DNA of 64,000 nt from positions 2,713,696 to 2,777,695 of the forward strand of contig OY725492.1 of the NCBI GenBank assembly GCA_963281255.1, in the 5' to 3' direction. A program made the translations under genes and the position numbers. This stretch comes from Aphrocallistes beatrix (lineage: Eukaryota; Porifera; Hexactinellida; Sceptrulophora; Aphrocallistidae). The first letter of the stretch is position 1. Every line of letters starts with the position of its first letter. The notes under the pieces were generated by a model. That model worked only from the letters and a program-made list of their open reading frames with translations. It did no database searches and was not told where the DNA came from. Below are positions 36,901-47,817 of the stretch, in pieces.

Positions 36901-39900
36901 TCATTTTTGAGGATGAGCAGGATATCAATTTAACAGCTAGATACATTGTAATTAACGGGGGCAAATTGCAAATTGGGACTCAGGACAACCATTTCATGCA
37001 CAGGGCAGAAATTACTTTATATGGCAATATTCTAGATCCTGGGATTCCGCTATATGGCTCTAAAGTCCTCGCAGTTAGACAAGGAGGTCTCGATATTCAT
37101 GGAAAACCTCGCAACAGAACTTGGACGCGATTAAATGAAACAGCAAATGCAAATCAGAAGTTTATTAACGTACAGGATCCAGTACAGGATTGGCATGAAG
37201 GAGATCAAATCGTTATTGCTCCGACAGGTAAGGACAGCAACGAAACTGAAACTTTAGAAATATATGATGTGACAGAAAATGGGACCACCATCATATTAAC
37301 TGAGAGTTTGAAATATTCTCATCTTGGAATCACTGACACTTATGAAGGAGGGAGGTTTATTGATCTTCGAGCGGAAGTTGGATTATTATCTCATAATGTT
37401 ATTTTACAGGGTTCTTTAATATCTCCTTCTGATCCACGTGGGATTGAGTCAGACCTTTTTGGTGGTCATTTAATGGTATTCCGCCCGAAACCTGATCCTA
37501 TGGATATTCGACTATCACACTTAGAAGTAAGATTCATGGGGCAAGCTTTTAGACTTGGCAGGTATTCCATTCACTTCCACTTGAGCGATAGGATGAATGG
37601 TAGCTACGTGCGGCATTGCTCTATCCACCATAGCTTCAATAGGGCCATCACTGCTCACGGTGTTGAGGATATGTTGTTTGATGGGATTGTTGCGTTTGAC
37701 ATCCAAGGTCATGCGTTCTTCGTTGAAGATGGAATCGAATTTGGAAACAAATTTTTAAACAATTTAGGCATATTAGTTCGTGGATCTTCGAGCCTCCTCA
37801 ATACCGATCAATTGCCAGCTGTATTCTGGATAACAAACCCTAATAACACTTTCGAAAATAATGCCGCAGTTGGGTCGCGAGCTTATGGGTTTTGGTATGA
37901 TTTAGATCCACGTCCGTCTGGGCCATCTGCAATATTCAATGTCTGCCCCAATAAGAATCCATTTGGCGGATTCAAAAACAACGTTGCTCATTCAAACGCA
38001 GAATTTGGATTAAGGATATGGGAAACCTATGACCCTCACACGATCCCTTGCAGTGGTGGCTCTGATCGCGATACTGCGACTCTCTATAACCTGACAGCAT
38101 ATTCCAATGGAATACATGGTGTAGAATTTTCAGTCGTCGGACATGTTACAGTTGATGGTTTCAAACTAGCTGACAATCGCGATAACGGAATTGAAATATC
38201 TGAAACAGTCGGTGAGTGCTCTGCAGCCGAGATAAAAAACACACTTATTATTTCTAGAACACGCGGAAATACTCAGCTAGCGCAATCAGGAGCAATAAAA
38301 ACTATGCGTCGTAATTTTCTTCGTATTTCTAACGTCACATTTGTGAATTTTAATGAAAATAATGCTGCTTGTTTGAGAGCTTGTTCCCATTGCAAAGAAT
38401 TTCAAGGTGGATTCGAAGTTGAATTTCAGGGTATTACATTTTTGGGTGGTTCTGAAAGACGAATTGCAAGTTTCCAATGGGAACACGAAACCTTATTCAA
38501 AGACTTGGATGGAACGCTTACTGGTGAGAAACCTGGAAGCATTGTAATACCTCATTCGAAAATACTCCCGTCTGACTTGTGTAACTTCTCTGTTCCTGAA
38601 TTTAGCCTCAATTTAAATGGTTCAGTTTGTTCACCACGTCTACACATGGTTAGACTTGCCTGGAATCAAGTTGAACCCCAAATTACTTTTACTGACAAGG
38701 AAGCCAATTTCACCAATGAATTTGGTAGCACTCTTATACCTTGGAGGAGAAAGAGATTGACCCATAGCAATGGTTATATGATATTACTACCAGCAAATTA
38801 CAGCTACTCTGTGAACTACGGACTAGATAAAGAAGAAGGAACAGACATCACTTTTTATAGAGGATCTATTTACAATATGGTTTCTGGAGACTATATTATC
38901 CTTTCACAACAAATTTATGTTAAACCAAATCATTGGAATATTCGAGATGAATCTAAAGGAATAAATAATCATAATTCCACTCTTCCTAACGCTAATTCCT
39001 ATGACGCCACACATCTATCCTGGTTCTATGATAACGCAACTGAAACATTGACGTATTTGCTAAAGGGAGAATCAGATACTGATAAATGCACTCCACGTGC
39101 ATTCAGTGTAATTAGAGAACCTTGCCCTGTTGATGAGAATGGGATTGTCGAATGCGAAGTTGTTGCTCCAATCGACGGTGATTATGAGGGTGTTCCTCGT
39201 TTTTGGAGTAAACCAGAAAGCTGGCCCTCAGGATCTGTACCCAGTTTTGGAGAGGATGTTATAATAAACAGCAGTTGGATAATGTACTTGGATATTAGTC
39301 CACCTCAGTTAGGCAAATTATTCATCTTTGGACAATTAATATTTAATGACACACAGGATATCAACCTCACAGCTGCTATCATCCTGATTCAAGGGAATAA
39401 TGCACACCTGATAATTGGTACTTCTATTTCTCCTTTCCAACATAGAGCTGTGATTACTCTAGTTGGAAACAGAAATTCTGACGAAATATCTCTCTCTCGA
39501 AATATTAATCTTGGCTCCAAGGCGTTGGGAATATTCGGGAATGTATCAATATTTGGAGAACCAAATATACGCACCTTTGCCAAATTAAATGAGAGTGTCA
39601 ATTCAGGATCATTTCGCATTTCCCTTGATACCGATGCACTCAATTGGAGTGTTGGGGATTCCATAGCTATAGCGGCCTCAGGATACAATGCTGATGAGAC
39701 TGAAACCAATCAAATTGTGGCAATAAACGGTAATACGATAACATTGAAAGATCCTTTAAGATATTCTCATCTCTACCAATCACTTCTCTCAGATGAAAAT
39801 ATGGATGACTCCAATAACACAGATTGGCATGCTTCCATTGTGTTAGCTGCAGAAGTAGCCCTACTCTCAAGAAATGTAATCATACAGGGAGGAGAAGATA

Positions 39901-42900
39901 GTGCTCAACCTTTGGAAGAATTCCATTTTGGTTGTAGGATACTAAGTGGAAAATATTCCACTTCCACTTCTGTATATGTTGGACATTTTAAGATCGACAG
40001 TGTTGAAATTAGAAACTGTGGACAAGGTGGGTTTTTTTCATCTCGTGATCCCAGATATTCTTTTGCAGTAAAGAATGGCGGTGACAGTATGAGGGACAGT
40101 TTCATTACTAGATCTGCTATTCATCATGGCTATAACACCGGCATTGGAATTCATTTGACAAACGGAATTCAAATTCGAAACAACGTAGTATACCGTACTG
40201 TAGATTCAGGTATTCGTGTAGGTGGGACCTCCAACATAATTGAAGACAATCTCGTGATGCTAGTTTCATCAGTTCTACCAGGTCAGCCCAGTGACAAACA
40301 TGCAGTTGATTTTCCAGCAGCATTTGAAGTCGAAGGTACACACACATTGAAACGGAATATTGCTGCAGGATCCTACCGCTTAGGTTTTAAGATATCAGGA
40401 GATTCATGTGGTGATCAAGATACCCAACTTGTAGGCGAAAATATTGCTCATACCACTTGGACTGGGATGCTTATCACAGGAACTCCCAATAATTGTACTG
40501 CTATCAAGAGTTTTATTTCCTTGTGGGCTTGGAACTATGGTATTTTTTCCCAAACTGCTTCATCGCTCTTTTTATCACGAATTGTAATTGTTGTGGGAAA
40601 AATTGGGTTAAACCTCAACATTTTTGGTCCAGACCCGATCAAGCATTTATTGGGTAGAAAATTTGTTCACATAACTAATTCATTAATCATTGGTGCTCTG
40701 CCAAACGAACCGTGTGATGAAGCGATGCCAGTTTATTTCACTCAAAATACTTTACAACCTTCTAATGACAAGAGTGGAATTATGATGTCATATATGAACA
40801 GAAATTCTTTTAAAATATTTAAAATTTGGCATCGAGCTCAACACTATCCTGTTATTGATGGGGATTTTCGAATTATTAATACAACTTTCGTGAATTTTAA
40901 AGACCGTGGTTGCCGTTTTTCAGACTATTCGGTAACGAATAATCCAGCTTCACCTGATGCTGTTACTCCATTATCCATCCAAAACACTAAAAAAATAGAT
41001 GTCGATGAGAAATCTTTGATGTTTTTTTATCCTCCAAATCCTGCATGGATCGTCCAAGAAGATTGCGTCGACATGGACTGTGATGGACCTAAACATGCCT
41101 TAATAAGGGACCTTGATGGATCATTTACAAGTAACTTCAATATCCGAACCACATTAATTCCTGTAGCAGAATTACGGTTTGATGAGTCAAAGATTCCTCG
41201 CATTTGGCGGTATAATTCTTCCACCGAGGAGCTTGTTGACCCTTCTATCTTAGCTCCTGTAGATTTTAGAGGTATCGCCAGAGGAATAAGGCTTAATGGT
41301 AACATGGACAATCCAACTGTGAAAGGATGTTCTTTTATTCACCAGTGGAATGGATATAAATGCAATAACATTGACCATTATGTGTTAGTGATTGAAAGTA
41401 TGGATCCGGATACAGAAATTAGACGTCTCTCGCCTATTGCTTTAAATGGTGGTAATATTGGCAATGGTAGATATACAGACTTGATAAATGGCCCAATGGA
41501 TCATGGTTGGTGCACCTCTTATACTTGTTTGAAACGATTATCCACTTTCTTTACGATAGTTATTTCTGGAACTGATTACACAATATGGTTATCTTCGACA
41601 AATCCATCTCATATACGATTTCATCTTTTGAATTCAGATGATGACCCAGATAATCTCGGTAGTGTTGTCATCAAAATTTTATATGACGACCCTCTTCGTA
41701 AAGATATTTATGTGGATGGCGAACTAATCCCACCCTTGAACTTAATGGAAAATAATTATCGTGCAATTGGGAATCAATACATTCCAACTCATTCACATGC
41801 GACCGGCTCTAATTATTTTAATTATGAAGAAAGATTGATGCACCTTTTGGTTAAAGGAAGCAATCCTGTTTCTGTACGAACTGCAAATGTTGTTCAGTTA
41901 TCGTTCAATTTGGAAGTTTCTCTCAATTCATTCTTCGATCCTGCGGAATTTTTCAATAATTTGGTCTCAGTCCTAAATATAGATACGAGTACAATTAGAA
42001 TAGTAAACGTGATATCTGAAAGGAGTGGAAGGAAAAGAAGACAGACCTTCTCAATGGATCAGGTAATTATAGAAATCGGATATTCTGCTGAATCATCTAT
42101 AGATACGCCTCAGGCCCCTTCTATCGCAGAACAAATTGAATCACCTAATTCTGATTCAGGACTTTCATCGATAGATGCCGAGGCAAATGAGCCAGCCAAT
42201 GAAATTCCTACTAATCCGCCCGAACTCGCCCCACTACCCACTACTGATATTGACAATGATACGACTATTCCTACCGCCAGGGAATATGCAGAAGATTTCT
42301 TGATCCAGACGCAACAATACGAGGTTGATTCATTGCTGTACAATCAAACATTGAGTGCGTACGATGAGATTACAAGTATTGCAGATATGCTCGTAACACT
42401 TGTACAAACGAATAATCTTAACATAGCTAATGCTAATCTGATTGATTTAACGATCGATCCACCAGCCCCTCCGATTCCTCCCCCTCCGCCTCTCATTCCT
42501 CCTTCCTACGCGAATATAACCACCGGCAATGATGAACAGCTCCTTACACCTTTTGAGGAAATATCTGCAGAAATGCCACTCACACCAAATATAGGTCAAA
42601 GCATCGAGATTCGCATTCCATCTAGTCTTAATATTATTCAACAGCCTAATTCTGTGAATGGCCATCTTTTATACGTAATAACTGAAGTTAGGGACAGTTC
42701 AGGGAATGTGATTTCACAATTAGGGTTAACAGAGCTGTGGATCTGCAAAGCGATTCTTAATCATACTTACGGACAAGCTAGTTCAGCACCTTACCTTTCT
42801 GGCGAAACAGAAGTAGCTTTTTCAAATGGAAGAGCAGAGTTTACAAGGTTAAGAGTCAACCGTCCTGCTGAATCTCTTCATATATACTTCATAACTACTC

Positions 42901-43697
42901 CTGGAGATTTGAAGAGCGAATTTTCTACTGAATTTGAAGTGATAACTCCTCCTCTTACTTGGCCAAGGATCACGTTCTCTTTCAGAATTAATGGGAATTA
43001 TTCAATAGCAAGCACTATTGAGTTTAATGAATTTTACTCTTTCGAAATTAGTAAAATAATGGATGTTGATCTTTCAAGAATTCAGGGATTGATATTTTCT
43101 GAAAGTAATAATATTATCATGAGAGCTCAATTATTAGAGCCTTTAACGTCAGATCCTCCCAATGTGCCCACATCTAATCGCGCTCTCATGCTACTACAAA
43201 CTGCGATTGATACAGCCAGGGTAACAGTGAGATACAACGATCATACCTTTTCTGCAGTGCCATTATCGTTAACAACAGATGTATTTACGACAGGAACAAA
43301 CGGGACAATTCCTCCCGTATCTGCTCCCGGAGAAATTAATTTTATAATGATTATCGCCATTATTATCGGGTTTGCTAGTATCATTCTATTGATCATAATT
43401 GGTTTTGCTATTATCATTGGTATAAAGTTGATATATTCTTACAAAATGAGAAATCAATTGAAATCGTTAAAAGAAAAAGTACTTATTACGAATTATTCTG
43501 ATATCAGAGGAAAAGAAGACTTGAGAAATGACTATCATCTGCCAGAACCAATCGATAATAGTGGGCTGGTTATCATGAATCCTATCTATTCAATGGAGAT
43601 AATGCCACATGTTCATAGCCCTGCCACTGAAATGGAGTTTGATTTATTACCCGCCAAATCCGTAAATCAAGAATTTAATCTTCCTGGTAATACATAA
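22000..43697 (+). CDS. PKHD1L1-like: Fibrocystin-L-like giant membrane protein with kringles
   Basis: Five exons fit in phase: 22000-22407, 25076-25222, 26603-26786, 27984-28208 and 29593-43697, all with GT-AG borders, giving about 5022 residues. A short hydrophobic start is followed by IPT/TIG domains in exons 1-4; exon 5 then has a PA14-like region (about 345-475), kringle 1 (535-611), four IPT (1036-1365), a cupredoxin-like domain (1380-1460), kringle 2 (1467-1541), two IPT, a LamG-like domain (1763-2078), five IPT (2240-2712), G8 (2713-2840), beta-helix repeats, a second G8 (3521-3650), more beta-helix repeats, a RKRR cleavage site (about 4468), a proline tract, one membrane helix (4905-4938) and an 84-residue cytosolic tail. 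PA14, IPT, paired G8, beta-helix and the single helix match fibrocystin-L, a surface-coat receptor; the kringles and LamG domain are extra. The start is inferred, and an earlier exon is possible. Confidence 0.85.
23683..23900 (-). repeat. 161-bp near-perfect palindrome plus Helitron-like tail
   Basis: Arms of about 78 bases run inward from 23683 and 23843 and share CAACCATCTAAGTAACTGC, ACAGTGATTACGTATTTTTA and CTTCGCTTGCTTACGC, differing at only a few positions. The centre consists of CAAGCGAAGC-type terminal-module sequence on both sides. Just to the right, GGCGGACACTTTATGTCCGC completes the module in minus-strand order. It looks like a Helitron-like terminus that was inverted and duplicated together with neighbouring host DNA. 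Confidence 0.65.
24744..24854. repeat. Two adjacent perfect or near-perfect hairpins
   Basis: The first hairpin (24744-24776) has perfect 16-base arms, ATTTAAAGCGTATTGA and its complement, around one G. The second (24788-24854) has arms of about 30 bases containing ACTAAACGTCTTTTTCGGAG and ATATCAGTCAATA with one or two mismatches. Both lie in intron 1 and would form strong stems in the transcript. Confidence 0.7.
25223..26602 (+). other. Intron 2 with a foldback element
   Basis: The donor is ATG|GTATGT and the acceptor CCTTTTTAG, phase 0. The foldback at about 25390-26005 is described separately. Text at 26200-26300 (CCCGATTAATCGGCTGACC, CCCTATTAAGCGGAGTCAAC) looks like a decayed pogo-like end. 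Confidence 0.7.
25390..26005. repeat. Foldback element in intron 2
   Basis: Three nested inverted pairs are visible: GTAGCTTGCGGATTT against AAATCCGCAAGTTGC, TTAACCACGCGGAATAGAGC against its near-complement at about 25911-25936, and GCAAAATTTTGATTAGTCAT against ATGACTAATCTTAATTTTTG. Together they make a stem of roughly 250 bases with a small loop. There is no coding region. Confidence 0.6.
26787..29592 (+). other. Introns 3 and 4 of the fibrocystin-L-like gene
   Basis: Intron 3 is 26787-27983 (donor A|GTGAGT, acceptor TACTTAG) and intron 4 is 28209-29592 (donor CCAG|GTAAGA, acceptor TTTGTTTAG). Both split codons after the first base, so the reading frame passes through exon 4 without change. 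Apart from the short AGGTCA-like runs at about 27830-27880 (GTTCAGGTCA repeats) nothing distinctive is seen. Confidence 0.7.
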
Positions 43698-44863
43698 CTG
43701 CTAGGTTATGAAAGGTACACTACAGTCTTGGTTTAAATCTCAAGCTATCTGACTTTATTTTATTTGTTTTATTTAACTAACGACATTATCCTACTAGTTC
43801 TTTGAGCATTCATTTCTGTATCTGACTAGTTGTTTGTTATGATTGAAAACGTGTAATAATATAATATCACATACTATTATTTAATATACTACGCGGTCTA
43901 ATAGCACTTGTCCATACCAGATAAGGATATCTCTTATACTTTTTGGTAGATTAAGAGTTCGAAACTTAATTTTTGACATACCGTAGTTTATTGTGCCTGA
44001 CTGGAGCATATTCAAGTTTTAAAACAAAATGTCAACTCATCACATAAATATGCAGTCATTGTCACATTGTTTAATGATAAAAAGTGCGGCTAGGGAATAC
44101 TTCGTCTCTGCAGAGTCGCCCTGCGGGCGCCTGCGGATATCAAATGATTCGGAGGGTCCTTACATGGGCCAAATATTGATTGCTTCGATTAATCCATTTC
44201 GAATTTTTTAAATACGTATATCTATTGTAAACAATTTTCTCAAAAAGTAACTTCAGTGGCATAGCCAGGATTTTCTATTGGCGGGGCCTAGCAGCCAGCA
44301 GGAGGTCTGGGAGCTAATAACATTTGTTTCATAATTTGCCCAGATTCTTCAAATTTTGTCGTTCTAGAAATATAAAATAACCCCAAAGGACACCCTCTCA
44401 TCGGCGTGACTAGGCTCTGATTACTGGGTCTGGGAGGCCATATTCCTTATAGGGCAGGTATGCTCTATAATTTTGAATTATAGATTGATCAATAATGACT
44501 CCAATAAGGAGATCTAGGGGCATAGGCCCCAGCGATTTCCAAAATTACTGTAATAAAGACAGATTTGCGGTAAGCGACAAGTGAAACAAGTAAGAATAAG
44601 AGCAAGTTGTAGATTAATAGCGTTGGATGATACTGAGCAAATTACTTGTTTCCTTTGGTCACCTTTTTAGTGCAGCTCCTATAGGGAGATGCCCTTATGG
44701 CATGGACGGAGTATCTCGTCTGTCCGTATGTATGTATGTATGTCCATACGCGAGCTACTGCGAAATCTAACAGTCCGATTTTTAATTTCGCATGTAGGAT
44801 CTCATTATGGTGTAGATGTGCACCGTCAACATTTTTTGTGCACCGTCAACATTTTTATAAGTA
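43698..44863. other. 3' flank of the fibrocystin-L-like gene, repeats only
   Basis: No AATAAA signal is obvious; AATAAT at about 43855 could serve. At 44087-44140 a degenerate Helitron-like terminal module (CGCCCTGCGGGCGCC) is present. TGTATGTATG repeats lie at 44726-44742 and a doubled TGCACCGTCAACATTTTT at about 44819-44857. No gene is supported. Confidence 0.45.
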
Positions 44864-45059
44864 CAGTGGAACTCGGTTACAACGTACTCGGCTTATAACG
44901 TACACTCAGTTAGTACGTATCTGAGTCATTTGACGGATTATTCCCACAATGTAGCTTATAGAAGATTTTTCGGTTATAACGTACTCGGATATAACGTATT
45001 TCCGGATAGTACGTACTAAAATCAGTGGAAATTTTCGGCTATAACGTACTCCATGACTG
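44864..45059. mobile_element. Probable pogo-like MITE with GGTTATAACGTACTCGG repeats
   Basis: It starts CAGTGGAACTCGGTTACAAC after TA, then repeats TATAACGTACTCGG-like units (about 44880, 44972, 45035) with partly inverted GTACGTACT text. The right end was not identified, so the limits are approximate. Confidence 0.4.
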
Positions 45060-45208
45060 CTTCAAATGGTTTCACTATGGAGATCCAAAAAAACAATTAC
45101 TGTACTTAGACATAATCTAATTATTCAAAGTGCTTATAAATACAAACAGATACATATTATAGAACCATAAATTATTTTGTAAAGAATATTTACTAATTTT
45201 ATTTCTTA

Positions 45209-45593
45209 CCGTATTGCTTCGAATAAGCGCCCGGGCGCTTATTTATTTCGTTCACCCTTTAGACCCGGCGCTTATTCAAGCCCCGGCGCTTATTTTTTTC
45301 ATTCGCTATTTTGACCCGGCGCTCTTTTTTTTGTTTACTACATTGACTGGCACTTTTATTTTTGCCACAACTGAGAATGTTAGTTTTATTAAAAAAGGAT
45401 AATGTAATGTTTCCAAAAGCACTTGTATCTATGCCACTACTGAGAATACTAGTTTGATATGATGTTCAGAGAGCTAAAATGCCCCGTCCCTTATTCGAGC
45501 CCCGGCGCTTATTCGAGCCCCTGCTTATTCAAGCCCCGGCGCTTATTTATTTCGCTCACCCTTTAGACCCGGCGCTTATTCAGGGAAATACAG
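45209..45593. mobile_element. 385-bp MITE derived from the pogo element
   Basis: It lies between TA dinucleotides. From the left it follows the sequence of the pogo element at 15191 up to ACTACTGAGAATACTAGTT, then jumps to TGATATGATGTTCAGAGA, which lies near position 16940 of the pogo element, and follows it to the right end. About 1.5 kb holding the transposase is missing. The CCCGGCGCTTATT blocks vary in number between the two. Confidence 0.8.
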
Positions 45594-45762
45594 TAATTTA
45601 ACTAAGCTAGTAGGGAAGCCCGATTTTCAAATAAAAGGAAAGTTTTAAAACTGAAAATTATTTTGTCTCAAAAGTTCCTAATTAAATGATTTGACGAAAT
45701 ATTTTTCATAGAATCTGCACTAATGTTTGAGATTTTGAATAATTCATAATTCTTCATCATCT

Positions 45763-46095
45763 CAAGGCTGGATTCGGTTAACCGGTTAAGCAAATCTTAA
45801 ATCGGTCAGCCGATCTGCTTTATTTTCTAAATATTGACACTAATTTCATTGCTTTTCGACGGAGATTCATGAATTTTACTCCTAAAAGATTGATAATATA
45901 TTATAATTTCTATTTTTAATTATAATAGTATATATTTCGACAACTGAAAATTATCAAATTAATCAATATCAGGTTAAATATTCGTCTAAAAATCGATATT
46001 TCAACCAATTAACATTGACATCGGTTAACCGGTTAACCGCCCTAGAGGAAATAAAAATAACCGAGCCCTAAAATCGGTTAACCAACCCCAGCCCT
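45763..46095. mobile_element. Non-autonomous hAT-like element, copy 2
   Basis: This is a second copy of the element at 3977-4327 with the same ends (CAAGGCTGGATTCGGTTAAC and, from the right, AGGGCTGGGGTTGG). The flanking 8-mers CATCATCT (45755-45762) and GATCATCT (46096-46103) differ at one base. It has no coding region. Confidence 0.75.
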
Positions 46096-46127
46096 GATCA
46101 TCTTTCAATGAATTAGTCAACTAAGAG

Positions 46128-47060
46128 GCTAGGTGTGGCCGCGGTTTTATCCCAGAAAGATCAACGAGTTGGGATTCTCAAACCCATTCAGTATTTTTCC
46201 TCCGCGTTGAGCGATTCCCAAAGGAACTATCCCGCAGGTCAGTTAGAGGCCTTGGCCTTGGTCGCGGCTACTGGAAATTTATTACATGCCACACCCAAGA
46301 TTTACCTAATCTCAGGCCATAACCCGCTCCAGTGGATGAGGAGGCAAAGGATCCACGACACATCTCCTCTAGATGGCTAATGGAGTTGGGAGAGCTTCCG
46401 TATCAAGTCGTGTATCATCCAAGAAAGGAAATCAATAGCCAGACCTGCTTAGTCGGACTCCAAACTTGCGAGTGGATACACACGTTAACAAAAGGAGTAA
46501 GATTTCGAGAATAAAATTTACTACACGGAAGGCTAGAAGGATGGCTAACAGGAGTCAGTCAGGAATACACGAGCGTCACTCCCCACCCTACCATCCCCAG
46601 GCTGATGGAATGGATGAAAAAAATATTGGTACTGCCAAACAAGTCATTCACAGCTTACTGATGGAGCGGAAAATGGAGAACGGATCGTGGCCATCTGTCT
46701 TACCAGAGGTAATCTTTCTTATGAACAACGTCAAAAATACAACTACGAAGTATCACCTCATACCTTCGTAAGACAGCCCAGAGCACTCGACACAAGATTA
46801 CTGGGAGTCCCTTCAAGAGGTGCAGAGGGAATTGACGGAGACAATGACGTCGAATGAGGACAAGGAGGTTCACGGAAATAAAGAAAAGATACGACAAAGG
46901 CACGAAATTCACACAGGTGGCAGCATACTGTTGGAAGTGGGGAAAAGAGAATATTCATTGTCTGCAAGATTTGAAGGTTCCTATAAAGTGCCGGACCAGA
47001 GAGGAGCTAACATTTGAGTGAAGCTGCCAAGAGGAAATAAGTGGCACTGCACCAACCGTT
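46128..47060 (+). pseudogene. Ty3/gypsy retrotransposon pol remnant
   Basis: Three frame-shifted pieces follow the gypsy pol order. At 46135-46500 an RNase H segment is readable (QYFSSALSDSQRNYP, LEALALVAAT, HNPLQWMR, then in another frame RWLMELGELPYQVVY). At 46540-46770 comes the end of the integrase core (PPYHPQADGMDEKN, containing the last catalytic acid). At 46820-47060 an integrase C-terminal piece (EYSLSARFEGSYKV, DQRGANI) is present. Reverse transcriptase, the zinc finger and the first integrase aspartates are missing, as are LTRs. It is an old, internally deleted and inactive copy of an LTR retrotransposon. Confidence 0.75.
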
Positions 47061-47817
47061 GCAAGCGTTTCAAAGGAAAGGTGAACTATTCATTTCAATG
47101 CCTGTCCCAACACCTGTGGAGGAGAACTGGAGAACGAACCTAGGAACGAGTTCTCAGAAGCAGAACCAAGGATAGACATTGACGATTCCTGTAGTAGAAT
47201 ATTTTATGAAGGTTTTGTGGTATGTCTTAGTGGCAGGTATAGTGGAGTGTGGTAAAACCTTCATATATTCCACATGTGATATATTAGAGCATTCTAATTA
47301 GCATGTTTGTACTCGCTGAACCTAGCCGAGAAAAACAAGGGGTCACTCGATATAGTTGCTCTAAAAATGGAGATCGGAATTTTTCACATTCCTGGCCGTT
47401 GCTAGGAACGGCCAACCAAAATATTCTCCAAATATGGTCAATATATACAGTCGAAAACCGGTTTTTTCTTACACCGGGGTATCCTTACTAGAGGTTTATT
47501 CTTACCAATTTTTCTGCACATACGTATTAATTAGTTCGTTTTATAACTAATTTTCATCGGTTTTTCTTACACCGGGGTATCCTTACAATCGTTTATTCTT
47601 ACTCTTTATGGTTAAGAAATTCCGAGTTTACTAGTACATTCCATGGGGTTTGTATTAGTCGCGGTTTGTTCTTATAGTCAGTTTATTCTTATTTCTGTAT
47701 ATCAAATCGCTGGAAATTTAATGTTGGACACGAATATCAGTCCAAACCCCTTTTCCTTTTGTTTATTTTCATGTTTTTTTACATATACTATAGCATTTAA
47801 AATTATTAAAATTTCGA
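47061..47817. repeat. Upstream region of the NHL gene with a doubled TTCTTACACCGGGG unit
   Basis: CAGTCGAAAACCGG at about 47450 resembles a Tigger-like MITE end. The unit GGTTTTTCTTACACCGGGG followed by TATCCTTAC occurs at about 47460-47488 and 47558-47587, with related TTTATTCTTAC phrases around. The right end of this element was not found; it reaches close to the start codon of the NHL gene. No other gene is seen. Confidence 0.45.

Noticed and set aside
30115-42665. Many 60-150-codon frames inside exon 5 of the fibrocystin-L-like gene
   Set aside because: All overlap the 4.7-thousand-codon real frame and show no domains; they are shadows.
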